From Parolsenella catena (GTDB taxonomy: Bacteria > Actinomycetota > Coriobacteriia > Coriobacteriales > Atopobiaceae): 64,000 nt of DNA. Position 1 is the stretch's first letter. Each line of letters starts with the position of its first letter. Under the pieces are notes generated by a model. It saw only the letters and a program-made list of their open reading frames with translations, made no database searches and was not told the origin of the DNA. Shown in pieces: positions 55,522 through 64,000 of this stretch. The translations under genes and the position numbers were made by a program. Where the stretch lies: positions 1,116,001 through 1,180,000 of the forward strand of contig NZ_AP019367.1 of assembly GCF_003966955.1 (NCBI RefSeq), in the 5' to 3' direction.

Positions 55522-57300
55522 ATGGCCAGCCCAATCAAGTCGGCAAGAAACCTAGCCCGCAAGCGCGGGGTCTTCGTCGTCTGTGGCGCGATCGCCGTCG
55601 TGTTCCTCGCCCTCGTCATCGCCGCCATGGCCTTTGCGGGGCCGCCCATTCCCCCGGTTCCGCAGGGCAACGTCCAGTTCAGGTGGATGGGAGACCGTGC
55701 GGTCTACATGCGCATCGCGAGTTCGGCCTTCTCGCTCTGGGGAGTCTCCGCCTATCTCCGTTGCCTCGACCGCAAGAACCGCATCTACCTCGCTGGCATC
55801 GCGGTCTTCCTCGTATTTTGGATGCTCGACGCCATCATCAAGTGGAAGACGCACAGCCTCTGGCTCGGCATTTTCTGCTGGTACTTCTACTACGTCCCCA
55901 TGACGGTCATCCCGCTGCTCACCCTGCTGATTGGCGGGCGCGCCGCGGGCCTCGACCGCTCCCCCGCCGCCCGTAACATCAAAAACGGCCTCATTGCCCT
56001 CGCCTGCGCCCTCATCGTGCTCGTCTTCTCCAACAACCTCCATCAGCTCGTCTTCTCGTTCGACTCGCCTAACCCGGGCGTAGTGGGTGAGTATGAGTAC
56101 CGCGGCGGCTACTGGCTCTTTATGATCTGGAACGTCCTCTGCTACGCCGGCTTCTTCGTCTGCCTCGCCCGCGCGTCGCGGAAGCACCTCCGTACATTCA
56201 TCGCCATCATCGTGGGCGTCTTTCTTGTCGGCGTACTCTACATGCTCGGTTACGTGTTCCGCCTCCCCTTCGCAATGCGCCTCAACTTCTCGCTCGTCTA
56301 CGCCTTGCTCGTAGTGACGGCCCTCGAACTCTCACTCGACCTCGGGCTCATTCCGTCCATGGTCAGGTTCGATAAATCCTTTGCGAAGATCCCCCTTGAC
56401 CTGCGCATCGTCGACCTCGACGGCAAAACCTACCTCGCCACAACTAAGGCGGAGTCCGTCCGGCGCGACACCGTCCGCCACCTGCTCGAAGAACTCGCCA
56501 AGAACAAGGGCGACGGGGCCGTCTCCATACGAACGGGCGAGCACGAGGTCACGAGGGTCTGGCCCATTTCGGGCGGGGCCGCAATTCTCGCGCAGGACGT
56601 CAGCGGTCTTGACCATGTCCATGCCGAGCTCGAGCAGGTCCACGCGGAGCTCCTCCGCGACAGCGAGGTGCTTGGCGCCCAAGTGCAGGTTGCCAAGGCC
56701 CTCGCCGGCGTAGAGGCAGAGCGCAAGCTCGTCGATGAGATCGAGGCGGCTCTCGCCACGTCCCTCTCACGGGCAGCGAGAATCCTGGACACGCTTCCAG
56801 AGGGTCCCGGCCACGACGAGGAACGCCGGCGCGAGGTCGAACGGGCACGCATGCTCGTCGCTTATAGCAAGCGCAAAGGCTCCCTTGTCCTTTCAACCAG
56901 CGAGGATCCCGAGCTCAACCGAGACCGCATCGTCCTCATCGCCAACGAGCTCGCGAGCGACCTGCGCGCGGTCGGCATCGACTGCGCCGCCGCCGTCGAT
57001 CTTCCCCATGCCCTCGCCACGAGCGAGATGAGCACGCTCTATGACTGCATCTATGACTTCGCCTACGTTGCGCTCGACACGAAGAAGCCCAGCCTGCTCT
57101 ATCGCCTTGGCACTCGCCCCGACGGAACGGCGGAGCTCCGCGCGGTGCTCGAGTCTGACGATGATGACGACCTCCTGGCTCGACCCCAGGCGGTCGAGCT
57201 CGAGCGCACCCTCGAGGCACGTGACGTGATCTTCGTCCTTTCCGGTGACGCCGGCGAGCTCAGGCTCGTCGCGAGGGTCCGCTTGGGAGATGACGCATGA
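55522..57300 (+). CDS. Multi-helix membrane sensor-like protein, 592 aa
   Basis: N-terminal half has about seven to eight hydrophobic helices (for example VFVVCGAIAVVFLALVIAAMAF and IYLAGIAVFLVFWMLDAII) in a 7TM-type layout. It continues as a long soluble region with a coiled-coil stretch (LDHVHAELEQVHAELLRD) and ERKLVDEIEAALATSLSRAARILD. There is no His-box or ATPase domain, so it is not itself a kinase. ATG 55522 has GGGAGG five bases upstream. The stop overlaps the following histidine kinase start (ATGA), so it probably detects a signal for that kinase (inference). No family recognised. Confidence 0.8.
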   Translation: MASPIKSARNLARKRGVFVVCGAIAVVFLALVIAAMAFAGPPIPPVPQGNVQFRWMGDRAVYMRIASSAFSLWGVSAYLRCLDRKNRIYLAGIAVFLVFWMLDAIIKWKTHSLWLGIFCWYFYYVPMTVIPLLTLLIGGRAAGLDRSPAARNIKNGLIALACALIVLVFSNNLHQLVFSFDSPNPGVVGEYEYRGGYWLFMIWNVLCYAGFFVCLARASRKHLRTFIAIIVGVFLVGVLYMLGYVFRLPFAMRLNFSLVYALLVVTALELSLDLGLIPSMVRFDKSFAKIPLDLRIVDLDGKTYLATTKAESVRRDTVRHLLEELAKNKGDGAVSIRTGEHEVTRVWPISGGAAILAQDVSGLDHVHAELEQVHAELLRDSEVLGAQVQVAKALAGVEAERKLVDEIEAALATSLSRAARILDTLPEGPGHDEERRREVERARMLVAYSKRKGSLVLSTSEDPELNRDRIVLIANELASDLRAVGIDCAAAVDLPHALATSEMSTLYDCIYDFAYVALDTKKPSLLYRLGTRPDGTAELRAVLESDDDDDLLARPQAVELERTLEARDVIFVLSGDAGELRLVARVRLGDDA

Positions 57301-58766
57301 TGCCCGGTGTCTTCAACGAGACATCCCTGCTCCTGCTCTTCGTGGGTAGCTTCATCAGCTGCTGCCTCCAGCTCGTCCACGTCCCCCTCACCGCAGCCGG
57401 ACGCAACCGCCGCCTCGCCCTCATCGGCCTCTTCTACGAGTTAGGCGTCGCGAACCACCTCTTCCTCGCGGCGGACTACATGATTGGCGTCCTCTCGAAC
57501 ACAGGCACCTTCGCGGCGGACACGATCCTCGCATCCCAATGGGGTCACTTCCTCTGGGGCAATGTCATCACCGTGACATACGGCATCGCCTTTTGCATCT
57601 ACCTGAAACATCCGGTGATGATTCCGGAGATAACGTTCATGGCGCTCTGTACGCCACCCGCGCTCAGACTTCTCGGCCCAAGTTGGACCATCGTCGCGAT
57701 TCTTGACGTGGCGTACTTCCTGTTCAGGACCACCGCGGCGATCTGCGTCGACGCCATCCGCCGCACGGAAAAGCTCTCGAAGCTCTCCGTCATCGAGGCC
57801 GTCAACGTCATTCCGGTGGGCATCCTCGCAACAGAACACCGATCAGCTTCCGCGCTTATGAACAACACCATGCGAGACACGCTCGGCATTCTCAATCTCC
57901 CGACCGACCTTGGAGACCTTAGTGACATGTGGGAGCGCCTCGACCGCGTTGCGGAGCCCCTTCGCGCCATCGCGAATTTGCAGGGAATCCCGCTGCTTTC
58001 AGGCGAGGGAAACGAGAAGCTCCTCATTCGCCTCCCCAACGATACGTACAAGCTCTTCACTAGGGAGATATTAGAGAATGGCGAGAGGCACATGACGCTC
58101 GCGCTCGATGTGACCGACCTCGCCCTTGCCAACCGCAATCTCTGGCGGGCAAACCTCGACCTCAAAGATGCAACCGAGGCCATTCGGGAGCAGATGTCGC
58201 TCGTCGGCCTCGTCGCCGAGGGAGAGGCGCACCTAAAGATGCGAGCCCGCGTCCATGACGTCGTTGGCCAGCGTCTCTCCATCATCCACCGCTACCTCGA
58301 AGAACAGCGCATCGACAACACCTCCGTCGCGGAGCTCAAGGAGCTCATCGCCACGGTCATGAATGACCTGCGCGGGGATGCCGGGGATGCCAGCACCGCC
58401 CTCGCCGCCGTCGTCTCCGCGTTCGCCCTCGTGGGCGTAGAGATCGAGGTCACAGGCGAGCTGCCCACAAACCCTCGGGTGGCGGCGACACTCGTCGACG
58501 TCATCCGCGAGACGGCAACCAACGCCTGCAAGCACGGCCATGCCCACACGGTCGAAATCCAGCTTGGGCGCAAAGAGGCCTCGCACGGCGCCCACTACGT
58601 CACGCTCGTTGCGCATGATGATGGCGACGGCATGGCAAAGAACGCGGACATCACGAGCGGCACAGGCATCACGGGCATGAGGCGCGCCGTCGAGTCCCTC
58701 GGCGGGTTCCTCGAAATCGCGAGCAAATCCCCCTTCGTTATCAATATCGGCATTCCCGAGAGGTGA
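57297..58766 (+). CDS. Sensor histidine kinase, HisKA_3-like, 489 aa
   Basis: Residues 1-155 carry about six helices. A linker follows, then the dimerisation/phosphoacceptor segment MRARVHDVVGQRLSIIHRYLEE (His320) and a GHKL ATPase with ETATNACKHGHAHTV (N-box near residue 409) and DDGDGM (G-box). The order HD-xx-GQ is that of the NarX/DesK group, which partners LuxR-type regulators. Such a regulator follows at once. Signal unknown. The first ATG lies in the overlap with the upstream gene. Confidence 0.9.
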   Translation: MMPGVFNETSLLLLFVGSFISCCLQLVHVPLTAAGRNRRLALIGLFYELGVANHLFLAADYMIGVLSNTGTFAADTILASQWGHFLWGNVITVTYGIAFCIYLKHPVMIPEITFMALCTPPALRLLGPSWTIVAILDVAYFLFRTTAAICVDAIRRTEKLSKLSVIEAVNVIPVGILATEHRSASALMNNTMRDTLGILNLPTDLGDLSDMWERLDRVAEPLRAIANLQGIPLLSGEGNEKLLIRLPNDTYKLFTREILENGERHMTLALDVTDLALANRNLWRANLDLKDATEAIREQMSLVGLVAEGEAHLKMRARVHDVVGQRLSIIHRYLEEQRIDNTSVAELKELIATVMNDLRGDAGDASTALAAVVSAFALVGVEIEVTGELPTNPRVAATLVDVIRETATNACKHGHAHTVEIQLGRKEASHGAHYVTLVAHDDGDGMAKNADITSGTGITGMRRAVESLGGFLEIASKSPFVINIGIPER

Positions 58767-58770
58767 TTAC

Positions 58771-59400
58771 ATGGAAACCATTGGCGTGCTGATCGTCGAG
58801 GATCAGGCGATGCTCAGGGAAAGCCTTGTCTCCACCATCGATTCCCAGCCAGACATGCATGTCGTCGCCTCGCTCGCAGACGCCGCGGAGGCACCCGCCT
58901 TCGTTGCCAGGGACGGCGTTGACCTCGCCCTCATGGACGTCTGCACCGAGAATGACTCGAGCGGCATAGTGGCAGCCAAGCGCATCAAGCAAGACTCCCC
59001 CAAGGTGCGCGTCGTCATCATGACGGGCATGCCAGACATCACCTTCGTCGAACAGGCGCGTGACGCTGGGGTCGACAGCTTCGTGTACAAGAACGTTGGC
59101 ATCTCGGAGCTACTCTCCGTGATGCGCTCCACGGACTCCGGCTACTCGACCTTCCCCAAGGCTCCGGATTCCGTCTTCTCCGGAAGCGCGGCCCTCACGG
59201 ATGAGGAGATCCAGATTCTTCGCCTTGTCTGCGAGGCCAAAAGTCGCAAGGAGATCGCCAGCGAGCTCTACATGAGCGAAGGCACGGTCAAGCGTCGCAT
59301 CGGCGAAATCCTCGCCAAGACGGGCTATGACAACATCCTCCGCCTCGCCGTACATGCCGTGGCGGAGGGCTCCATCGTCCCGCGCATCGGCGACAAGTAG
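58771..59400 (+). CDS. Response regulator, NarL/LuxR type, 209 aa
   Basis: Receiver domain (IGVLIVEDQAML, phosphoacceptor Asp56 in LALMDVCTE, VVIMTGMP, FVYKNVG) and a LuxR helix-turn-helix (LTDEEIQILRLVCEAKSRKEIASELYMSEGTVKRRIGEIL). The start is four bases after the kinase stop and has GAGAGG upstream. Receiver and output domains are complete. The target genes are not visible in the window. Confidence 0.94.
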   Translation: METIGVLIVEDQAMLRESLVSTIDSQPDMHVVASLADAAEAPAFVARDGVDLALMDVCTENDSSGIVAAKRIKQDSPKVRVVIMTGMPDITFVEQARDAGVDSFVYKNVGISELLSVMRSTDSGYSTFPKAPDSVFSGSAALTDEEIQILRLVCEAKSRKEIASELYMSEGTVKRRIGEILAKTGYDNILRLAVHAVAEGSIVPRIGDK

Positions 59401-59432
59401 GAGCCGGCACCACGTGGCCAGCGCATAGAAAT

Positions 59433-59463
59433 GGGGCCGGGACACTCGAAGCGTCCCGGCCCC
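59433..59463. terminator. Terminator between convergent genes
   Basis: Eleven-bp perfect stem GGGGCCGGGAC / GTCCCGGCCCC with a nine-base loop between the response regulator and a lipoprotein gene. T runs are weak on both sides (TCGTT downstream). Confidence 0.65.
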
Positions 59464-59508
59464 TCGTTCATGACTTAGCTCACGAACGGACGGCTATCGC
59501 ACGAAGAG

Positions 59509-60345
59509 CTACATGACGACGGTGCTGTAGCTGCAGATGTCGTCATAGGACTCGGTATAGTAAAGGCCGAGGTTGAGGGTGATGTTGACGAGCTGGTCAA
59601 CAGAGGTGATGCCGTCATAGCTGAGTTCGGTGGTCTTGGTCTCTCCGGGCGCCAGGCTGCAGCTGAACCAGGCCTCGTGCTCGACGTCGTCGACGTAGTT
59701 CATGCCGGTAGGCGAATAGAGCGTGACGTTCTCGTTGGAGTTGTTCCTGACGGAAATGACAAGACCAACGTAGCCGTACTCGTCAGCGTACTTCGCGTCG
59801 ACCGTGGCGGTGATCCACTCGTCATCAGCGATGGTCTGGACGGGATCGAGGGGGATCATGGCAGGCTCGACGTCAGAGTCCGTGGTGGAATCGGTGCCGC
59901 TGCGAGTCATGTTGGAGCGATCAGCCTCGATGATGGAAGCAAGGTCGGTCGAGTCGCCCTTCTTGAACTTGATGTGATCCGATCCGTCAGCGATGCTCAT
60001 GGTGTCACCATCAAGCTTGAACTCGACGCTCTCTCCCTCCCATTCCATGGTCTTGGCCTTGGCGTCCCATGTGGCATCGTAGACGTCGCCGAACATGTCC
60101 ACCTCGCACGTACCGTCCTCGGCGAAGTGGATGATCATGTGAGCATCCCAGTCCTTCATCATCTGGATAAACTCGTCATCGAGCTCTTCGCCTTCGAGGG
60201 TGCCGCCGGAAAGCTCCCAGTAGCCGACAAGCTTGGACTCAGCGGAGCCACCACCGCCGCCGCAGCCCACAAGGGCGAGGCACATGGTGAGCATGAGCGC
60301 GATGCCAACGAGCATCCTTCGCCAGAGGTTCGCCGTCTTCTTCAT
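59509..60345 (-). CDS. Predicted lipoprotein, 278 aa
   Basis: MLVGIALMLTMCLALVGCGGGGG is a lipoprotein signal peptide with lipobox LVGC. The middle KLVGYWELSGGTLEGEELDDEF to VEFKLDGDTMSIAD resembles small secreted beta-domains common in Coriobacteria, and the C-terminal part (WITATVDAKYADEYGYVGLVISVRNNSNENVTLYSPTGMN) is like a bacterial Ig-type fold. Function unknown. ATG 60345 has AAAGGA. It lies near the SPFH/zinc-ribbon genes, which point the same way. Confidence 0.85.
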   Translation of the reverse strand: MKKTANLWRRMLVGIALMLTMCLALVGCGGGGGSAESKLVGYWELSGGTLEGEELDDEFIQMMKDWDAHMIIHFAEDGTCEVDMFGDVYDATWDAKAKTMEWEGESVEFKLDGDTMSIADGSDHIKFKKGDSTDLASIIEADRSNMTRSGTDSTTDSDVEPAMIPLDPVQTIADDEWITATVDAKYADEYGYVGLVISVRNNSNENVTLYSPTGMNYVDDVEHEAWFSCSLAPGETKTTELSYDGITSVDQLVNITLNLGLYYTESYDDICSYSTVVM

Positions 60346-60455
60346 GTCTTGTCCTTTCTCCCGCTTGCTTTGCTAGTCGTCTCTCGGCGCCTGCCCGGGC
60401 GCGGGTGCGGAAGGGAGGCACGAACGCCCCGCGCCCGAAGCAGACGCTTATGCCA

Positions 60456-61742
60456 CTACGGTTTCGGCGTACCGCAGCTCATGCAGAAGTTGCCGGAGTT
60501 CTTCGTGCCGCAGGACGGGCAGTACCACTCGGCAGAAGCCTGGGGGGCAGCTGGGGCTGGCTTGGGAGAGCCGCACGTTGGGCAGAAGTTACCCGTGTTG
60601 ACAGCACCGCACGAGCAGGTCCAGGAACCGGCAGGAGCACCACCGGCGGCGACAGCCGCGCCCGCCATACCGGGAGCTGCCTGAGCGGGGGCCTGCCGCA
60701 TCGGGGCCTGCTGAGCCGGCATCTGGGCCGCCTGCTGCTGACCCTGGGCAAACAGCTGCGCGGCGTTCATGCCGCCCATGCCACCCGCCATACCCATGCC
60801 CATGAAGCCCATGGCGGCACCGGCAGGGTTCGCCGCAGCGGTGCGCATGGCGTCGCTCTGGGCGGCCGCGATGTTTGCGGCGGCCATAGTCGGGTTGGCC
60901 ATGACGGCAGCCCTCTGGAGATCACGAATCATCTGCTCCTGGTCCTCAGGGGCGCTGATCGTGTTGACGCCAAAGGCGGCGACCTCGATACCGCGACGAT
61001 CGCGCCACTCGTAGCTGAGCTCCTCGTTGAGGGCGGCAGCGAGCTCCTTGGTGTGAGCCGGAACCGCGCTGTAGCGAATGCCCATCTCGGAGATACGCGC
61101 GAAGGCGGGCTGGAGCGCCGTCAGCAGCTCGCTCTTAAGCTGTGAGTCGATCAGGTCACGCGTGTAGACGGTGTCAACGTTGCCACAGACGTTCTTGTAG
61201 AACATCAGCGGGTCGACGATCTTGTAGGAGTACTCGCCGTTGCAGCGGACCGTGATATCGACATCGAGACCAATCTTGTCGTCAACGACGCGGAACGGCA
61301 CGGGACTCGCGGTACCGTACTTGTTGCCGATAATCTCCTTGGTGTTGAAGTAGTAGATGCGCTGGTCCTTGCCAGTGTCACCACCGAAGGAGAAGCGCTT
61401 GCCGACTTCCTGGAAGCTCCTCTTGATGTTCTCGCCGAGATTACCCGTGAATACGGAGGGTTCGGTGCCGGTGTCATAGACGAACTTACCCGGCTCGGAG
61501 CAGACGTCGACGATGGCGCCGTCCTCGACGATGATCATGCACTGGCCATCAGCCACGGCGACGATCGAGCCGTCAGAGATGATGTTCTCCTCACCATGCT
61601 TGTTACTGCTGCGGTTACCCGTGCGCTTCTGGCCCTTCGCGGCGAGCGTGTCAGCATCGAGGGCCTCACAGTAGAAGTACTCGCGCCACTGATCGGCAAG
61701 AACGCCAGATGCCGCACCGATACCAGCCTTAAGAAGTCCCAT
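60456..61742 (-). CDS. SPFH-domain protein with C-terminal zinc ribbons (YdjI-like), 428 aa
   Basis: Residues 20-240 are a stomatin/prohibitin-type SPFH domain of the virion-core-protein-like group (ISDGSIVAVADGQCMIIVEDGAIVDVCSEPGKFVYDTGTEPS; VPFRVVDDKIGLDVDITVRCNGEYSYKIVDPLMFYKNVCG). A Met/Ala/Gly/Gln-rich linker (FMGMGMAGGMGGMNAAQ) leads to two zinc ribbons at the C-terminus (CSCGAVNTGNFCPTCG; CPSCGTKNSGNFCMSCG). The partner gene encoding a TFIIB-like zinc-ribbon membrane protein lies upstream, the usual pair. These pairs may sort membrane cargo or form envelope microdomains, but a function is not established. Confidence 0.85.
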   Translation of the reverse strand: MGLLKAGIGAASGVLADQWREYFYCEALDADTLAAKGQKRTGNRSSNKHGEENIISDGSIVAVADGQCMIIVEDGAIVDVCSEPGKFVYDTGTEPSVFTGNLGENIKRSFQEVGKRFSFGGDTGKDQRIYYFNTKEIIGNKYGTASPVPFRVVDDKIGLDVDITVRCNGEYSYKIVDPLMFYKNVCGNVDTVYTRDLIDSQLKSELLTALQPAFARISEMGIRYSAVPAHTKELAAALNEELSYEWRDRRGIEVAAFGVNTISAPEDQEQMIRDLQRAAVMANPTMAAANIAAAQSDAMRTAAANPAGAAMGFMGMGMAGGMGGMNAAQLFAQGQQQAAQMPAQQAPMRQAPAQAAPGMAGAAVAAGGAPAGSWTCSCGAVNTGNFCPTCGSPKPAPAAPQASAEWYCPSCGTKNSGNFCMSCGTPKP

Positions 61743-61859
61743 GGTGTTTCCTTTCTCGAAGTGGCGAACGTGGTGGAGCCGGTTGGCGCGCGCACCGCGG
61801 GGCACGGCCGTTATGTACGTGCTGGAGCCGATCGAATGCGTGTCGCAAAGACGCTGCTG

Positions 61860-63137
61860 CTACTTCTTCTTCTCGTGGTGGATAACCTGCGTCGTGGTGT
61901 GCGTGTAGGTATCGCTCTGGGAGACAAGCTGGAAGGTGCCCCGGTCAAGGTAGTTATCCGCCTGACCAGCCTCAATCGCGCTCTTCATCTGCCCCACGAG
62001 GACAGCGCCGACGATGACGGTGATGATGACAGGAATGAGGACGATCATCGCAAGGCCCCAAAGCGGGTTATCGGACTCCATGACGGAGGCGCCGTCCATG
62101 CCGACCCACAACCCACCGAAGAGCACGGCGAAGACAACGGCGCAGATAGCGATGAGCTTGGGCTTGGAGATGGGAAGATCGCCCACGAGGCGCCCGGTCT
62201 GACCATTCATCGCGAACAGGAAGTTCTGCCCCTCCCAGCTCGTGCTCAGCATCCACACCGGAAACAGGGCGCACCTCTCGTCGTGCCAGCCGCAGTCGAC
62301 GTTAGAAGACGTGCAGTCGACCGTGGCATAACCGGTCACGGTCTCGCCGAGGGCGTTCTCGACGCTCTTGGTGACGCGATGCTCCGCGCGGCAGCGGCAC
62401 GCATCGACGTCCTCGTCCCAGCGATTCGCCAGGAAGCCAGGAAGGTAGGCAGAAGAATAGGTAACCAGAGACTGGTAGTCATACGGCTCGATGGAATCCA
62501 TGTGGCCGTCAGGCATACGCGTGGAACCATCGACGGGAATGAGCGTGAAGGCCATGGAGCCAGAGCGCTCGCAGGTGTAGTGGTCAGTCTCGATGATCTC
62601 GTCGTCACCGCGCATATAGCTGCGGGTATTGGTTGCCTCAAACGTGGCACTGCCGTTGGCGTTGGAGTCGTAAAGCCAGAAGGGCACGTAGACGCCCTGG
62701 ACCTCGTCGATGTGGTTGCCCGTCTTGAACTCGCGCGGAAGGAGGATCTTGCCCTTGTAGTGCTCGTCAAGGGCGGCGACGGCAGCCTTGTGATCAAGCT
62801 TGAAGGGAATGACGAGGTCAGGCTTGAAGTCACCCGTAAAGGTGGCTGCCTGCATGGTCTGGTTGCCGCAGTAGGGGCAACGAGAGACGGCAACGGTGCC
62901 GTCAGTCATGAGCTGGGCGCCACACGACGCGCAGACATAGCCGCCGTCAAGCGTCTGGGCGCCAGCACCCGCCGCCCGCTCCTCCGCCTTGGCCTCGGCG
63001 GTGGCGAACATGGCCTCGATCTGCGCAACCTCGAACTCGGAATCGCAATGGTCACAGACGAGCTTGCCCTTGCCGCCGTCATAGCGCAACGGACCCCCGC
63101 ACGCCGGGCACTGGTAGTTGACGCTCTCGAGCCCCAT
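61860..63137 (-). CDS. Zinc-ribbon membrane protein, partner of SPFH protein, 425 aa
   Basis: Two N-terminal zinc ribbons (YQCPACGGPLRYDGGKGKLVCDHCDSEF; CASCGAQLMTDGTVAVSRCPYCGNQ) precede a large soluble region (FKPDLVIPFKLDHKAAVAALDEHYKGKILLP; VYVPFWLYDSNANGS) and two helices near the C-terminus (LIAICAVVFAVLFGGLWVGM; LWGLAMIVLIPVIITVIVGAVLV). This is the TFIIB-type zinc-ribbon group that accompanies YdjI-like SPFH proteins. ATG 63137 has GGGAGG eight bases upstream; earlier in-frame ATGs lack one. The gap to the SPFH gene is about 120 bases, so one transcript is likely. Confidence 0.85.
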   Translation of the reverse strand: MGLESVNYQCPACGGPLRYDGGKGKLVCDHCDSEFEVAQIEAMFATAEAKAEERAAGAGAQTLDGGYVCASCGAQLMTDGTVAVSRCPYCGNQTMQAATFTGDFKPDLVIPFKLDHKAAVAALDEHYKGKILLPREFKTGNHIDEVQGVYVPFWLYDSNANGSATFEATNTRSYMRGDDEIIETDHYTCERSGSMAFTLIPVDGSTRMPDGHMDSIEPYDYQSLVTYSSAYLPGFLANRWDEDVDACRCRAEHRVTKSVENALGETVTGYATVDCTSSNVDCGWHDERCALFPVWMLSTSWEGQNFLFAMNGQTGRLVGDLPISKPKLIAICAVVFAVLFGGLWVGMDGASVMESDNPLWGLAMIVLIPVIITVIVGAVLVGQMKSAIEAGQADNYLDRGTFQLVSQSDTYTHTTTQVIHHEKKK

Positions 63138-63304
63138 ACTTGCCTCCCTGCCTACAGGTTTGACTATGAAAGCGATGCCGCGGGCACAACGCCCGATCCC
63201 TTTCACCTAGGATTCTGATTCCTCGGAAGACACAATCACATGCCCACAAGGCCCCTTGCGAGCCACGGTTTGGGACAAATGGCCCAAACCGAAATCCGTC
63301 CGAC

Positions 63305-63341
63305 AAAAAAGCCTGCCCCGCGCGAGAAACGCGAGGCAGGC
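63305..63341 (-). terminator. Terminator downstream of ppc
   Basis: On the minus strand GCCTGCC(TCGCG) and (CGCGG)GGCAGGC form the stem, TTTCT the loop, and TTTTTT follows. It lies about 90 bases after the ppc stop. Confidence 0.75.
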
Positions 63342-63350
63342 CTGGAAAGT

Positions 63351-63375
63351 TGACAAAGGGACTGTCCCTTTGTCA
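63351..63375. repeat. REP-like palindrome, 10-bp arms around ACTGT
   Basis: TGACAAAGGG on each side (inverted) around the centre ACTGT. It is the longest and most perfect of the GGGACTGTCCC family, placed between the ppc stop and its terminator. Confidence 0.7.
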
Positions 63376-63433
63376 CCCGCCGGCAGCGAGTGCTACCGGC
63401 GGGCATGGTTGCGATAGAGCTATAGCCTGGACA

Positions 63434-64000
63434 TCACCCGGTGTTCTGCAGGCCGGCGGAGACTCCGGCGACGGCGGAGAGGATGAGCTTGATGTAAGCG
63501 TCGCGCTCCTTGGCAGTGAGCTCCGCCTCGTGCTCGCGCAGGGCCGTGAGGGCCCGCACCTGGGAGATGGACAGGGCGTCCACGTAGGGGTTGCGCACGC
63601 GGATGGCCTGGCCAAGCACGCGGCGGTGCTGCAGCGGCCACTCGTCGCCCACGATGGCAAGCGTCCACTTGCGCGTGAGCGCCATCTCGTCCATAACCAT
63701 CTTGGCGAGGTCATCGCGGTCGCCCAGAGCCAGGTAGTGGCGGGCGATGCGTCCGTCGGTCTTGGCTATGGACATCTCGATGTTATCGATGAACGTCGTG
63801 AACAGCGGCCACTCCTTGTAGGCGGCACGCAGAAGGTCGAGGTTTCCGAGCTTCTCGCACGCCGTGCCCAAACCGTACCAGGCAGCAAGGTTGATGCGAG
63901 CCTGGCTCCAGCTGAAGACCCAGGGAATCGTGCGCAGATCATCGAGCGACTTGGCGCCCAGGCCACGCTTGGCGGGACGCGAGCCAATCGGCAGGAGGCC
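63434..64000 (-). CDS. ppc: Phosphoenolpyruvate carboxylase, C-terminal part (5' end outside window)
   Basis: The frame runs from the right edge to a stop at 63434. The visible 188 residues include GSRPAKR, LRTIPWVFSWSQARINLAAWYGLGTA, the conserved WPLFTTFIDNIEMSIAKTD, and the family's invariable C-terminus GLQNTG. It makes oxaloacetate from PEP and bicarbonate to refill the citrate branch, and fits the amino acid genes of the window (2-oxoglutarate for GltBD). The catalytic N-terminal part is not visible. Confidence 0.95.
   Translation of the reverse strand, partial: GLLPIGSRPAKRGLGAKSLDDLRTIPWVFSWSQARINLAAWYGLGTACEKLGNLDLLRAAYKEWPLFTTFIDNIEMSIAKTDGRIARHYLALGDRDDLAKMVMDEMALTRKWTLAIVGDEWPLQHRRVLGQAIRVRNPYVDALSISQVRALTALREHEAELTAKERDAYIKLILSAVAGVSAGLQNTG

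Overview
This 64 kb window reads as a high-GC, anaerobic actinobacterium of the class Coriobacteriia, close to Olsenella or Atopobium. That placement is an inference from gene content and style, not from a search. Supporting points are G/C-rich third codon positions, oxygen-sensitive fermentative enzymes (two iron-dependent alcohol dehydrogenases, a ferredoxin-type aldo/keto reductase, a radical SAM protein), a large Fe-S flavoenzyme beside hypA and hypB, and the absence of respiratory genes. Both ends cut through genes: an ABC exporter subunit on the left and phosphoenolpyruvate carboxylase on the right. I see no rRNA, tRNA, CRISPR array, insertion sequence or integrase.

Layout. 1-3064: heterodimeric ABC exporter. 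3173-8610: conserved minus-strand block coaD-rsmD-recG-fakA-like-Asp23. 8914-15739: YtcJ-like amidohydrolase, a very unusual HTH-LicC-LicA-HTH-LicC fusion protein, an NhaC-type antiporter and a divergent LysR regulator. 15749-24974: UvrA-like ATPase, MATE efflux protein, short peptide deformylase, EamA exporter with divergent LysR, TetR regulator, Fe-S aldo/keto reductase, flavodoxin-like protein. 25109-26961: alkylation repair pair (AlkA-like glycosylase and Ogt), Nudix hydrolase. 27056-31993: lipoprotein, methionine aminopeptidase with SEC-C motif, class II aldolase, small membrane protein, iron alcohol dehydrogenase, acylphosphatase. 32103-36218: SDR protein, radical SAM/SPASM protein, second iron alcohol dehydrogenase.

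36397-41890 is a methionine module and the best candidate for something new. A LysR regulator resembling streptococcal MtaR is followed by metY and two short MetE-like methyltransferases. metY has a near-consensus promoter, a 28-codon leader peptide starting MTTTTMMMCMRM, a 10-bp antiterminator-like pairing and an intrinsic terminator; this looks like ribosome-mediated attenuation by methionine, cysteine and perhaps threonine. Each MetE-like gene is preceded by the palindrome CATAG-N7-CTATG, which fits the published MET-box.

42017-53072: hypothetical protein, glutamate synthase (gltD, gltB), hypA, a 929-aa Fe-S/FAD oxidoreductase and hypB, all on the minus strand. 53261-54828 is visibly more A/T-rich, with an Ltp-type surface protein and a lipoprotein gene whose ATG is directly followed by TAA. 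55522-59400 is a plus-strand signalling operon (membrane protein, histidine kinase, LuxR-type response regulator). 59509-63137 holds a lipoprotein and the SPFH/zinc-ribbon protein pair. Short palindromic repeats of REP type (for example arms around GGGACTGTCCC) are scattered in intergenic gaps.
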